From: an uncultured Bacteroides sp.
GTDB taxonomy: Bacteria; Bacteroidota; Bacteroidia; Bacteroidales; Bacteroidaceae
Direction: 5' to 3'
Assembly (NCBI RefSeq): GCF_910585845.1
Contig: NZ_CAJUHF010000002.1
Coordinates: 79,390-143,389, forward strand
DNA length: 64,000 nucleotides
In this document: positions 28,161 through 37,357 of the stretch, in pieces
Numbering within the stretch: the stretch's first letter is position 1
How the letters are laid out: the number at the start of each line of letters is the position of its first letter
Position numbers and translations under genes: made by a program
The notes under the pieces: generated by a model
Seen by the model: only the letters and a program-made list of their open reading frames with translations
Told to the model about the DNA's origin: nothing
Databases searched by the model: none

Positions 28161-30116
28161 CTAATCCCTATATCCCGGGTTCTGATATGCAGCCTTTTCC
28201 TCTTTAGTCATCTCCATACCGTCCAGCTGTCCTTGCGGAATGGGGCGGAGATAATGGAACGGCTCGATCGTACGCTGGTAAGTCTTCGGAGTATGGTCTC
28301 CCTTTGCATCACCACAAATCACATAAGTGTCGGCATATTCGTTCCACTTCTGCGTGCGTACAAGGTCGAACCAACGATAACCCTCACCAAAGAACTCGCG
28401 TGAACGTTCGTCAAGGATGTAGTTGATGTCGATGACGGCAGGAGTGGCGTCAACCATCTCTTCGCTATAGTCCTCGGATACTTCCGACTTAAGGGCATTG
28501 CTATATGTCCACTTACCGGCACGGGCACGAAGCACATTCACCAGTTCGCGTGCATTCTTTCCGTTCTTAACCGTCGCACCCTCTACGGCAGCTTCGGCGG
28601 CCAGAAGGTAAAGCTCAGAGAACTTGGCGATATTGTAAGGACGAGTGCTACCGGCGTTCGGCTGTCCTACACCATTACCGTTGTCTGTACGGTACGTGCC
28701 TAATTTCCACAATCCGGGGTAGATGCGGCGGCTGATTCCGCTGGGGTTCATCACCCAGTCGGCACGACCGGGCAAAGTGCCTGCTCCTAAATTACCCTGA
28801 TTGGAACCTGCGGGACCATAGTCCACATTATCATCTTCTTCAAGCAGGAAGGAGAAGATAGGCTCTCCCTCTCTTACCAACATTCCGTTGGCATTCTCCA
28901 CGGCATCCCATGTAGCACCGTTGGTCGACCAGTTGGCACGATACACCGTCGTGAATGTACCGTCATAGCGGGAGTCGTTCACCTTGTCGGCAAAAGTATG
29001 ATTGAACACACCGTGGGGAGGAGCCATACGGGTCCAAGGACGACCGTAAGCCTGTTCTGCCACACGAATAATGGGAGCTACGGTTTGACCATTCCATTTG
29101 GACTGTGCATCCGTATAGTTCCAGTTCATCATCCAACCGGCAAAGTTGTCCGGCGCACCACCACCGCCGTATGTCAGGCTACCGCCATTGTAATACTCGT
29201 CTTCCTGAGTATGGTCGGCATAGAGCAGGATTTCCTTGTTACGGTCATTAGGACCTGCATTCACTTTCCAGAAACTCTCTTCCAGACCGAAGGGACCGGG
29301 ATTTTCAATAGCTTCCACAGCCACATCGTAAGCCTTCTGGAAATACCAAGCTGCATCATGTCCGTCAGGATCGGTACGCTGGCATTCCGGATAGGTGGGA
29401 ATATCTTTCGGATTCTTCAGCCACCATGCGTAGGTCAGATAAGCCTTCGACAAATAGAGGCGGGCCACTGTCTTAGTCACGCCACCGATTACTCTGGGAT
29501 TCTCCGGCAAATTCTGAATAGCCGTAATCAAATCGGGGAAGACCACTTTGGTATAGACTTCCGGCACCGTATTACGCACGGACGTACGCGACGGAGTGAT
29601 GTTGAAAACCAACTCACCGGAACCCATATCCAAAGGCACACCGCCGAAGGTCTGCACCAACAGGAAATAGTCCAGCGCACGGAAGAAGCGCGCTTCGGAT
29701 ATCAGAGATTCGGAGATGCCCACTTCACTGCCGTTGGCAATCACACCGTTGCACGTATTGATATTGGTAAAGGCTGTGCCCCACAGAACATCCGCACGGC
29801 AAGTGGAAGAAGTCAGATTTCCCACTCCCGAAAGGTCGGCATCCTTGAAGTTACCGTCAGCACTCTGTCCGTAGGTAGCCTCATCCGTACCCGTAAGACA
29901 AGAGTTATAATAGTAGGCTTGTCCGTAAATGTAGCGCAAGTGGGCATACATGGAAGTGATACCTCCTTCTACACCTTTCTCTGTCTTGAAGAAAGTGGGG
30001 TCATAACCGCTACGGGGCTGTTCGTCCAAGATATCGGAACAAGAGGTCGCCAGAAGCAAACCCAAAGCAGCTGTTCCGAGCACTCTTATAGGGGAATATA
30101 TTGATTTCATCTTCAT
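28161..30116 (-). CDS. SusD/RagB-family outer-membrane glycan-binding lipoprotein
   Basis: Surface lipoprotein forming the lid over the SusC-type transporter and capturing oligosaccharides. 651 residues. The signal ends in a lipobox, LLLATSCSDILDEQPRSG, with the acylated Cys near residue 26. The N-terminal TPR-like region and the C-terminal RagB/SusD part (ILDERSREFFGEGYRWFDLV, YLRPIPQGQLDG, YQNPGYRD) are typical. It lies 5 bp after susC and is surely cotranscribed with it. No separate surface glycan-binding protein gene follows; the GH115 gene comes next. Confidence 0.95.
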   Translation of the reverse strand: MKMKSIYSPIRVLGTAALGLLLATSCSDILDEQPRSGYDPTFFKTEKGVEGGITSMYAHLRYIYGQAYYYNSCLTGTDEATYGQSADGNFKDADLSGVGNLTSSTCRADVLWGTAFTNINTCNGVIANGSEVGISESLISEARFFRALDYFLLVQTFGGVPLDMGSGELVFNITPSRTSVRNTVPEVYTKVVFPDLITAIQNLPENPRVIGGVTKTVARLYLSKAYLTYAWWLKNPKDIPTYPECQRTDPDGHDAAWYFQKAYDVAVEAIENPGPFGLEESFWKVNAGPNDRNKEILLYADHTQEDEYYNGGSLTYGGGGAPDNFAGWMMNWNYTDAQSKWNGQTVAPIIRVAEQAYGRPWTRMAPPHGVFNHTFADKVNDSRYDGTFTTVYRANWSTNGATWDAVENANGMLVREGEPIFSFLLEEDDNVDYGPAGSNQGNLGAGTLPGRADWVMNPSGISRRIYPGLWKLGTYRTDNGNGVGQPNAGSTRPYNIAKFSELYLLAAEAAVEGATVKNGKNARELVNVLRARAGKWTYSNALKSEVSEDYSEEMVDATPAVIDINYILDERSREFFGEGYRWFDLVRTQKWNEYADTYVICGDAKGDHTPKTYQRTIEPFHYLRPIPQGQLDGMEMTKEEKAAYQNPGYRD

Positions 30117-30121
30117 AATAT

Positions 30122-33100
30122 TTAGAATGTCAAGTTAATACCAAATAAATAATTACGCGTAGAGGGCGAGTTCGTACCTACGGTCAGGAAACGTCTTTGG
30201 AAGCCTGCCACAGCCGTGTTCTCGTCACCGTATGAGTTGGTCTCCGGATCAAGCCCTGTCTCCTTGTGGAACGGGGAACAGATGACGAACGGATTCTGGA
30301 TCGTCACGTAAGCACGCAGGCTTTGTACTCCCAGTTGTTTCAGCCAGCGTTGGTTGTCCATGTTGTAACCCAATGTAATGGCACGCACTTTCCAGTAGGA
30401 AGCGTCGAAGTATCCCAATGTAGAACCATACTTCGGATTGTCACCGCTCTGTATGCCGCCCGGTTTCGGATATTTGGCACCGGTATTCTCTTCTGTCCAA
30501 TAGTCCACGTCTACCTGACCGCGACGACCGCTCAACATATTCAGATAACCGCTGGAGTGATGGAGCGTACTCAACAGCTTGCCACCACACTTGAATGCGG
30601 TAATCACATTCAGGTCGAAGTTCTTATAAGCCACGCGTGTGCTGAAACCTCCTTGGAACTTGGATTCCAAGTCTATGACCTGACGGTCGTCCGGTCCGAT
30701 GGCACGCACGGGAGTACCGTCTGCATTGTATTCATCGGTGTATTTCACCTTGATCATACCTACGTTGCCGCCCGGTTCAAGAATATCGAGATAGGGATCG
30801 CCTTCTTGCCACAAACCGATATATTCATAATCATACACAGCATCGATAGGATGACCTACAAACCAACTGTTAGAAATATCTTGCAGTGAACCCGAAGCCA
30901 GTTCAGTCAGCTTGTTACGGTTGGCTGAAAGGTTCAGGCTGGCATCCCATGTCCAACCGTTATGGTTGTCGAGAATCGTGCCGTTCAAGGTCATTTCAAA
31001 ACCTTTGTTCTCCGTCTTACCTACATTGGCCATATAGCTGCCTACACCTGAAGTAGAAGGCAGGTTTACGCTCTGCAACAAGTCGTGTGTCTTCTGAATG
31101 TAGTACTCGAAGGTACCGGACAGACGTCCATTGAACAAAGTGAAGTCCAAACCGACGTTCCATGTAGAAGAGTATTCCCAACCCAACGCCGGATTAGGCA
31201 ATTCAGAGATGTAATATCCGGTAGCAAAATTAGTAGGTCCGAAGTTATAAGGACGTGTGTTCAGCCTGCCTAATGTTTTATAGGGAGCTACTGCCTGATT
31301 GGAAGTCTCGCCATAGCCGACACGCAGTTTCAATATATCCAGCCACTCAATGTCATCCATAAAGGCTTCGTTGCGGATGTTCCAACCGGCAGATACAGCC
31401 GGATAAGTGTGCCATTGGTGTCCCTTCGCCAAACGTGAAGAGGCGTCCGAACGGACGGTCACCATCAACATGTAACGATTGTCGTAAGTGTACATCGCAC
31501 GTCCCATCCATGACATCAGACCGGTCTTCTGATAATCCCAATTACCGGGATTCACCGTGATGGTACCTTCGGCACGCCCAATGTTATAGTATTGGAAATA
31601 CTCGGCAGGAATATCCCGGCCAGCCACGTGGGATTTCGTGTAGACTGTCTGTTCGGCAGAATACATGCCGACGATGTTGAACTGGTGCTTGCCAATGGTG
31701 CGGTCGTAAGTCAAGAGGTTTTCAACTGCCCAGTTCGTCGTCTCCGTATGTGCCAAAGCGGCAGTGGAAGGAGTCTCCGCATTCGTGCTGTTAATGCCGT
31801 AACCGGTAAACTCACCCTGCTTGGTGGAACGGTAGTTCAAACCTAAGTTCATGCGATACTTCAGTCCCTTGATCCACGGGCACTGAACTTCTGCGAAAAG
31901 GTTGTTGTAAGTACCGAAACCCTTGGTTTCGTTCAGCCATTTCTCTTCCAGGTTCTCTACGATATCGCGGGTCACCACAAACGCCTCATCCTGGCTGTTG
32001 TATTTCACTGTACGTTTCAGCGTGCCGTCTTCATTGTACGGATTGGCAATAGGAGAAACAGACAATACACCATACAGGCCGATGTTCTGACCCTTGGTCA
32101 CATTGTAATTGCTGTTCGTGGTCAGGCCGAAACGGAAATACTTGCCTACACCTTGGTCGAACGAACCGCGCAAGGAGTAACGGGTATAGTTCTGTGTAGG
32201 AATCACGCCCTGGTCTTTGTAGTATGCGCCGCCGAAGCTGTAGTTTCCGCCTTGCGTACCGCCTGAGATGTTCACATCATGGCTGGTTACAAAGCCATTG
32301 CGATACATCAGGTCCTGCCAGTCGGTATCGACATCGTCCGACTCGTCCATAGAGTTTTCGAACTTGCCTGCATACTTACGCATCTCGGCAAACTTCTCAC
32401 CGCTCATCATAGGATATTTGGAGAATACCTTCTTCAGACCTACATATCCATTATAGGTTATTTTGGCAGGTGCACCGGCCACACCCTTGTGGGTAGTGAT
32501 TAAAATCACACCATTGGCACCGCGCGAACCGTAGATTGCCGTCGAAGAGGCGTCTTTCAGGATATCCATACTCTTGATATCACTGGGGTTGATGTCGGTC
32601 AGGCTACCCATAAACGGTATTCCGTCCAACACGATCAGCGGGTCGTTGCTTGCATTGAGCGAACGCGTACCACGAATACGTATCTGCATCGTAGCACCCG
32701 GACGTGAAGAGGTCTGCGACATATCCACACCGGCTACGCGGTTCTGCAAAGCATAGGACACATCGGCCGCAGGTACCTCACGCAACTTGTCGCCACCTAC
32801 AGAAGCGATAGAGCCTGTCACGTCCGACTTACGCGCCGTACCGTAACCGATTACGACCACTTCTTCCAGTGCCTTGGAGTCTTCTTTCAGCACGATATTA
32901 AGTTGTGTTTCACCTTTTACAGGAATTTCCTGCGCTACATATCCGATATAAGAAATGACCAACGTAGCCCCTTTCTGCACGGAAAGAGAGAATTTACCAT
33001 CCAAATCGGTAATCATACCGTTTGTAGTACCTTTTTCAGTCACATTAGCTCCAATGACTGATTCACCTGTGTTGTCTTTCACGATGCCTTGTACCCGGAC

Positions 33101-33184
33101 ACTTTGTGCATAACTCCACAAGGGGATTACGCAAAGCATAAATAATAGTACTAAAGGCCTAAAATAAGAATTAGTGCTTTTCAT
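30122..33184 (-). CDS. SusC/RagA-family TonB-dependent oligosaccharide transporter
   Basis: Outer-membrane barrel importing oligosaccharides with energy from TonB. 1020 residues. In order: signal peptide (1-27), a carboxypeptidase-D-regulatory-like domain (about 29-105, VQGIVKDNTGESVIGANV), a TonB box and plug (about 112-230, EEVVVIGYGTARKSDVTGS and NRVAGVDMSQ), then the barrel ending in the family tail RNYLFGINLTF. It is the first gene of the leftward susC-susD unit. The domain order shows no extra N-terminal signalling domain, in line with control by the hybrid sensor rather than a sigma/anti-sigma pair. Confidence 0.95.
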   Translation of the reverse strand: MKSTNSYFRPLVLLFMLCVIPLWSYAQSVRVQGIVKDNTGESVIGANVTEKGTTNGMITDLDGKFSLSVQKGATLVISYIGYVAQEIPVKGETQLNIVLKEDSKALEEVVVIGYGTARKSDVTGSIASVGGDKLREVPAADVSYALQNRVAGVDMSQTSSRPGATMQIRIRGTRSLNASNDPLIVLDGIPFMGSLTDINPSDIKSMDILKDASSTAIYGSRGANGVILITTHKGVAGAPAKITYNGYVGLKKVFSKYPMMSGEKFAEMRKYAGKFENSMDESDDVDTDWQDLMYRNGFVTSHDVNISGGTQGGNYSFGGAYYKDQGVIPTQNYTRYSLRGSFDQGVGKYFRFGLTTNSNYNVTKGQNIGLYGVLSVSPIANPYNEDGTLKRTVKYNSQDEAFVVTRDIVENLEEKWLNETKGFGTYNNLFAEVQCPWIKGLKYRMNLGLNYRSTKQGEFTGYGINSTNAETPSTAALAHTETTNWAVENLLTYDRTIGKHQFNIVGMYSAEQTVYTKSHVAGRDIPAEYFQYYNIGRAEGTITVNPGNWDYQKTGLMSWMGRAMYTYDNRYMLMVTVRSDASSRLAKGHQWHTYPAVSAGWNIRNEAFMDDIEWLDILKLRVGYGETSNQAVAPYKTLGRLNTRPYNFGPTNFATGYYISELPNPALGWEYSSTWNVGLDFTLFNGRLSGTFEYYIQKTHDLLQSVNLPSTSGVGSYMANVGKTENKGFEMTLNGTILDNHNGWTWDASLNLSANRNKLTELASGSLQDISNSWFVGHPIDAVYDYEYIGLWQEGDPYLDILEPGGNVGMIKVKYTDEYNADGTPVRAIGPDDRQVIDLESKFQGGFSTRVAYKNFDLNVITAFKCGGKLLSTLHHSSGYLNMLSGRRGQVDVDYWTEENTGAKYPKPGGIQSGDNPKYGSTLGYFDASYWKVRAITLGYNMDNQRWLKQLGVQSLRAYVTIQNPFVICSPFHKETGLDPETNSYGDENTAVAGFQRRFLTVGTNSPSTRNYLFGINLTF

Positions 33185-33396
33185 AAAAACATTGTTTAAT
33201 TAAAAATTTACCATTAAATTAAAAGTCTAAATTCACACATCAGATTTGTCTTTCTATGTCTTCATACTCATTCTATTTATAGATTAAACATGTTTTACTG
33301 CCCGCAACAGACCACTTGCAGCAAAAAAACTTTCGAGATAAAATTATATCATAAGAGAATAACAGCAAAAAGCAAATGATACACATCTATTACACT

Positions 33397-33445
33397 ACGT
33401 AACATTGGGTAAGCAACATGTTACATAATCATTAAAGTAGGTTAC
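33397..33445. promoter_or_regulatory. Three ATGTTAC-like sites at 21-bp spacing upstream of susC
   Basis: ACGTAAC (33397), ATGTTAC (33418) and AGGTTAC (33439) repeat the 21-bp spacing of the GH115 operator, and the last site is followed by ACAT in both. GTAACAT (33399-33405) and ATGTTAC (33418-33424) also form a 7-bp inverted repeat. The sites are 213-261 bp upstream of the susC start. No clean -7 box was fixed between them. Apart from these sites the 33185-33570 gap is A/T-rich and holds nothing recognised. Confidence 0.55.
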
Positions 33446-33570
33446 ACATAAAGCTACAACGGCTTCTAGGGCATTATTTAAGTATCATTTCCCCTGTTCA
33501 TCTACTAAAACCGAATCACACGATACTTCACGGATTATCTTGGAAACATCGGATAAAAAGAAGAGATTTG

Positions 33571-33662
33571 ATGTCGAAAAAACGCATTTTCGGCATGCAA
33601 TAGAAAAGAAAAAAAGATAAGATGAGAGAAAAAAGAGACTCTCTGCCTCAAAAAAGAGGCAG
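33571..33662 (-). terminator. Hairpins after ybjQ, probable terminator
   Basis: CTGCCTC (33643-33649) and GAGGCAG (33656-33662) form a perfect 7-bp stem with a 6-nt loop, and on the minus strand a T run follows after 8 nt (33629-33634). A second hairpin, ATGTCGAAAA (33571-33580) / TTTTCGGCAT (33587-33596), lies further down. They should insulate ybjQ from the susC promoter. Confidence 0.55.
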
Positions 33663-33716
33663 AACAGAAAAGGAGAGCGCGCATGCCCTATCCAAACGGA
33701 TTAGCATATCACTGGC

Positions 33717-34037
33717 CTATTCGATAGTCACCGCTGTTCCGCATGCCGTCACCATCAGCATGCTGCCGCTTCCCCCAACCGTTTCGTAGTCGAGGTCAAC
33801 ACCGATCACAGCATTAGCTCCCAGTCTGCGGGCTTGCTCCTCCATCTCGCGCAATGCCGTATCTTTGGCCTCGCGGAGCACTTCTTCATACGAGCCACTA
33901 CGTCCGCCCACTACATCGCGGATGCTGGCAAAGAAATCACGGAAAACATTGGCACCGATAATCGTCTCACCGGAAACGATACCATAATAGCGGGTGATGC
34001 GTCCACCCTCAATCGTTGGAGTTGTTGTTACTAACAT
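33717..34037 (-). CDS. YbjQ-family (UPF0145) protein
   Basis: Function not established; the family has been described as a heavy-metal-binding-like fold forming pentamers. 106 residues, the normal length. Conserved words are TTPTIEGGRITRYYGIVSGE at the start, GGRSGSYEEVLREAK, ARRLGANAVIGVDLDYE and the terminal ACGTAVTIE. It stands alone between array I and the hairpins at 33571-33662. Confidence 0.9.
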   Translation of the reverse strand: MLVTTTPTIEGGRITRYYGIVSGETIIGANVFRDFFASIRDVVGGRSGSYEEVLREAKDTALREMEEQARRLGANAVIGVDLDYETVGGSGSMLMVTACGTAVTIE

Positions 34038-34191
34038 AATATGATAAATTTGTTAACGGAATTATAGTCAATTCTGTTTGACTATGAATTGATTTATATG
34101 CAATATTCGCACTATTTCCGAACATATGCAAGCAAAGTCGCCGGAAATTCAGTCAATCATCACGGATTCATTTACAGGATTTGTCATTTCG

Positions 34192-34339
34192 TTAGGAGTT
34201 ATAGCCAAACAGAAATATCCTGCGCATATTTCTGTCCTTAGGAGTTATCGGGAACTATTCGGAAGTTATCACTTCGCTCCGTTAGGAGTTAAAACCAATA
34301 GTTTAACTTAGGTAAAGCGAAGTATCGACCGATAACTCC
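34192..34339. repeat. 11-bp-period array I with hairpin, upstream of ybjQ
   Basis: Five 11-bp words from 34238: TTAGGAGTTAT, CGGGAACTATT, CGGAAGTTATC, ACTTCGCTCCG, TTAGGAGTTAA. A further TTAGGAGTTAT lies at 34192-34202 and its inverse ATAACTCC at 34332-34339. Between them CAGAAATAT (34210-34218) pairs perfectly with ATATTTCTG (34226-34234). The core resembles the reverse complement of array H behind susD. The rest of 34038-34400 holds nothing else recognised. Confidence 0.6.
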
Positions 34340-34400
34340 TGTCAATGAAAAACTGTGTATCAGCCAAGACTTTTGGCCGGAGAGGTATAAAACAGTCGGA

Positions 34401-34554
34401 TTGTCCCGGGCTTTGTGTCCGAATCCCGTGGGGTTTGTGTTCGATTCTCCTGGGGTTTGTGTTCAATTCCCCTGGGGTTTTCCGGACAAATGCGGGGCAA
34501 CGTTCCAGCAAACCCCAGGGGATTCGGACGCAAATGCGGCGGCTTTTTACCCGC
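34401..34554. repeat. 22-bp-period tandem array D (seven units, different sequence family)
   Basis: Units of exactly 22 bp start at 34401, 34423, 34445, 34467, 34489, 34511 and 34533. The first four share CCYVTGGGGTTTGTGTTC-like sequence. The sixth is the reverse complement of the junction of units 1 and 2: 34508-34529 pairs with 34417-34438 at about 20 of 22 positions. The array can thus form a long hairpin. The short frames crossing it are products of the repeat. 34555-34702 has no recognised feature. Confidence 0.8.
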
Positions 34555-34702
34555 AACTCCAGCTTCCAGCGTTGCAGGCGGTCGTTCCACAGGGAGTGAT
34601 CGTCGGGAAGTGCAGGGGCGTTGTCGGGGATGGGGCGGCCGTTGTAGATATGGCGTCCTTGCAGCTACTGCTCGTGACGGATGCCTACCGCCTTAAGATT
34701 TA

Positions 34703-35923
34703 CTACAGAATAGAAAACATCTTACTGATACGCCCGATTCCTGCTACCAGCACGTCCACTTCTTCCTTCGTATTGTAAAGTCCGAAAGAAGCACGCACAG
34801 TTCCCTCAATACCCAGACGCTGCATCAACGGTTGGGCGCAATGGTGCCCCGTACGCACGGCAATGCCCAAACGGTCGAGCAAGGTTCCCATGTCGAAGTG
34901 GTGAATATCGCCAACGAGGAAAGAAATGACACTCCCTTTCTCTTCCGCTTCACCGAAAATGCGCATGCCGGGAATTTCCTTCAGACGCTGCATGGCATAT
35001 TGGGTCAACTCATGCTCATGCGCGGCAATCTGCTCCATACCAATGGCGGACACATAGTCCAGTGCCTTGGCAAGTCCGGTAGTCCCGATATAATCCGGCG
35101 TACCCGCTTCAAACTTGAAAGGCAGTTCGTTGAAAGTGGTCCGTTCAAAGGAGACATGCTGTATCATTTCGCCGCCACCTTGATAAGGAGGCATGCGATC
35201 CAACCACTCCTCCTTGCCATAAAGCACACCTACGCCCGTGGGGCCGTAAACCTTATGACCAGAGAAGACGTAGAAGTCAGCGTCCAGCGCCTGCACGTCC
35301 ACCGGCAGATGGGGTATGGACTGTGCACCGTCCACAAGTACCGGCACTCCCTGCCCGTGGGCAAAGGCAATCATCTCCCGCACCGGATTGACCGTGCCCA
35401 GCACATTGGAGACATGGGCCACGCTGACAATCTTGGTGCGTTCGGAAAACAGTTTCTTATACTCTTCCAAAAGCAACTCGCCTTTGTCATTCATCGGAAT
35501 CACCTTGATAGCGATCCCTCTCTTGGCGGCCAGCAGCTGCCACGGGACAATATTGCTGTGGTGTTCCATCACGGAAAGAATCACTTCGTCTCCTTCCTGC
35601 ATGAACTCTTCGCCGAAACTGGACACAAGCAGGTTGATGCTTTCCGTCGTCCCCCGCGTAAACACGATCTCATTCGTGCTGCGGGCATTGATGAAGCGCC
35701 GCACCGTCTCGCGCGAAGCCTCATGCAGTTCCGTAGCCTGCTGCGAGAGAAAGTGCACTCCACGATGCACGTTCGCATTCACCAAATAGTACTCGTCCGT
35801 AATGGCATTCACCACGCAACGGGGCTTCTGCGTAGTCGCCCCGTTATCGAAATAGACCAACGGTTTGCCATAGACCTCGCGGGAGAGGATGGGGAAATCG
35901 GCTCTTATCTTTTGAATATCCAT
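34703..35923 (-). CDS. sufS: SufS, cysteine desulfurase
   Basis: PLP enzyme that takes sulfur from cysteine for Fe-S cluster assembly. 406 residues. The PLP Lys lies in SGHKVYGPTGVG (about residue 224), the His of the active site in VMEHHSNIVPW (about 122), and the persulfide Cys in RTGHHCAQPLMQR (about 362), the group II desulfurase pattern. It is the last gene of the leftward suf series, 72 bp after sufD. No sufE or sufU gene is in the window. Confidence 0.95.
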   Translation of the reverse strand: MDIQKIRADFPILSREVYGKPLVYFDNGATTQKPRCVVNAITDEYYLVNANVHRGVHFLSQQATELHEASRETVRRFINARSTNEIVFTRGTTESINLLVSSFGEEFMQEGDEVILSVMEHHSNIVPWQLLAAKRGIAIKVIPMNDKGELLLEEYKKLFSERTKIVSVAHVSNVLGTVNPVREMIAFAHGQGVPVLVDGAQSIPHLPVDVQALDADFYVFSGHKVYGPTGVGVLYGKEEWLDRMPPYQGGGEMIQHVSFERTTFNELPFKFEAGTPDYIGTTGLAKALDYVSAIGMEQIAAHEHELTQYAMQRLKEIPGMRIFGEAEEKGSVISFLVGDIHHFDMGTLLDRLGIAVRTGHHCAQPLMQRLGIEGTVRASFGLYNTKEEVDVLVAGIGRISKMFSIL

Positions 35924-35995
35924 TTTTTACTTCAAATTAAATATGAATAGAGAATAAAGATGAAGAATAAGGGATAAAAGGACTGCTTAGTCTTT

Positions 35996-37339
35996 TCATC
36001 TGCATATCCCACATCCCTGGCACTTGTTCAGTTCTCCACGGAAACGTTTCTCCACCAACAAATGCAGACGGTCTCTCAAAGCATCCAGACGGATGGTGTC
36101 AACTACTTCGTTGACAAAAGCGAACATCAGCAATAGGCGGGCTTCACGTTCCGGAATACCTCGCTGGCGCATATAGAACAAGGCATTCTCGTCAAGCTGG
36201 CCGACCGTAGCTCCATGACTGCACTTCACGTCATCGGCATAAATCTCCAGCTGCGGCTGGGTGTACATGCGTGCATCGCGGGTCGCACAGAGATTGCGGT
36301 TCGTCTGCTGCGAACTGGTATGCTGTGCACCGGGACGTACCAACACCAAACCGGAGAAAGCTCCGACCGACTGGTCATCGAGCACATACTTGAACAGCTC
36401 ATTGCTGGTGCAATTGGGCACAGCATGGTCGATGGTTGTATGGTTGTCTACATGCTGATTCTTATCCTCGATAGCCATACCGCAAAGACGAATCTCAGCC
36501 CCCTCACCTGCCAACAGCACTTCGGTCGTGTTGCGGGTAGTACCATTGTACAAAGTCATACCATTCAACAGCACATTGCTGTTCGCTTCCTGCTTCACGT
36601 AAAGATTGCTGATGCGGACCGTACTCGTATGCGTCTCTTCCAGTTCGTAAAGGTCGAAGAACGCATTGGCTCCCACAAAGACTTCGATCACTTGCGTAGC
36701 GAGGAAATTCACATTGTCCATCGCATGGTCACACATCAGCATGCGTGCCTGTGCGCCCTCTTCCAGGACAATTAGTACACGACGGTTCACCAGGAAGTCC
36801 ACGTCGCCGCGAAGGATATTCACCAGCTGGATAGGACGTTCCACCGTCACGTTCTTCGGCACGTACAGCAGGACACCGTCTTGCGCAAAAGCCGTGTTGA
36901 ACGCAGTGACACCGTCTTGCGACGTATCAGCCAACTTGCCATAATATTTCCCTACCAGCTCAGGATACTTCTCCGCCATCTCCTTCAGACTGCCGAAAAG
37001 GACTCCTTCGGGCAGATGGGAAGCAGGCAGGGCTTTGCTATAAAAGCCATCGTTCACTACGAAATAGAGGGATGTACTCATGTTAGGCACGTCACACTTG
37101 AACACCTCGTACGGATTCACCGGAATGTCCAGACGGTTCAGGTTCAACCCATAGTCCGGTTCGAAGAATTTGCTGACATCCGTATATTTGTATTTCTCTT
37201 GCTTACGGGTAGGAAAGCCAAGCCGCTCGAAGTCTGCAAATGCGGCGGCACGGGGAGCATTCAGTACCTCGGCACTGTGCCGGCATATCATGGCTTCCGT
37301 CTGAGAGAAAAGGTCTATGTATTGTTGTTCTGCACTCAT
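35996..37339 (-). CDS. sufD: SufD, Fe-S scaffold subunit
   Basis: Partner of SufB in the SufBC2D complex that builds Fe-S clusters in the cytoplasm. 447 residues, with the SufBD beta-helix core (VTVERPIQLVNIL, GMTLYNGTTRNTTEVLL, DNHTTIDHAVPNCTSNELFK) and KCSHGATVGQLDENALFYM near residues 365-390. The C-terminus ends CQGCGICR, a Cys-rich tail not needed by E. coli SufD; it might hold metal, though this is inference. It starts 18 bp downstream of sufC. Confidence 0.95.
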   Translation of the reverse strand: MSAEQQYIDLFSQTEAMICRHSAEVLNAPRAAAFADFERLGFPTRKQEKYKYTDVSKFFEPDYGLNLNRLDIPVNPYEVFKCDVPNMSTSLYFVVNDGFYSKALPASHLPEGVLFGSLKEMAEKYPELVGKYYGKLADTSQDGVTAFNTAFAQDGVLLYVPKNVTVERPIQLVNILRGDVDFLVNRRVLIVLEEGAQARMLMCDHAMDNVNFLATQVIEVFVGANAFFDLYELEETHTSTVRISNLYVKQEANSNVLLNGMTLYNGTTRNTTEVLLAGEGAEIRLCGMAIEDKNQHVDNHTTIDHAVPNCTSNELFKYVLDDQSVGAFSGLVLVRPGAQHTSSQQTNRNLCATRDARMYTQPQLEIYADDVKCSHGATVGQLDENALFYMRQRGIPEREARLLLMFAFVNEVVDTIRLDALRDRLHLLVEKRFRGELNKCQGCGICR

Positions 37340-37357
37340 AACTTACTCTCCCCCGGT

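Noticed and set aside
34401..34778. Several overlapping short frames on both strands around array D
   Set aside because: A 22-bp period is not a multiple of three, so repeats open all frames; none has a plausible protein.
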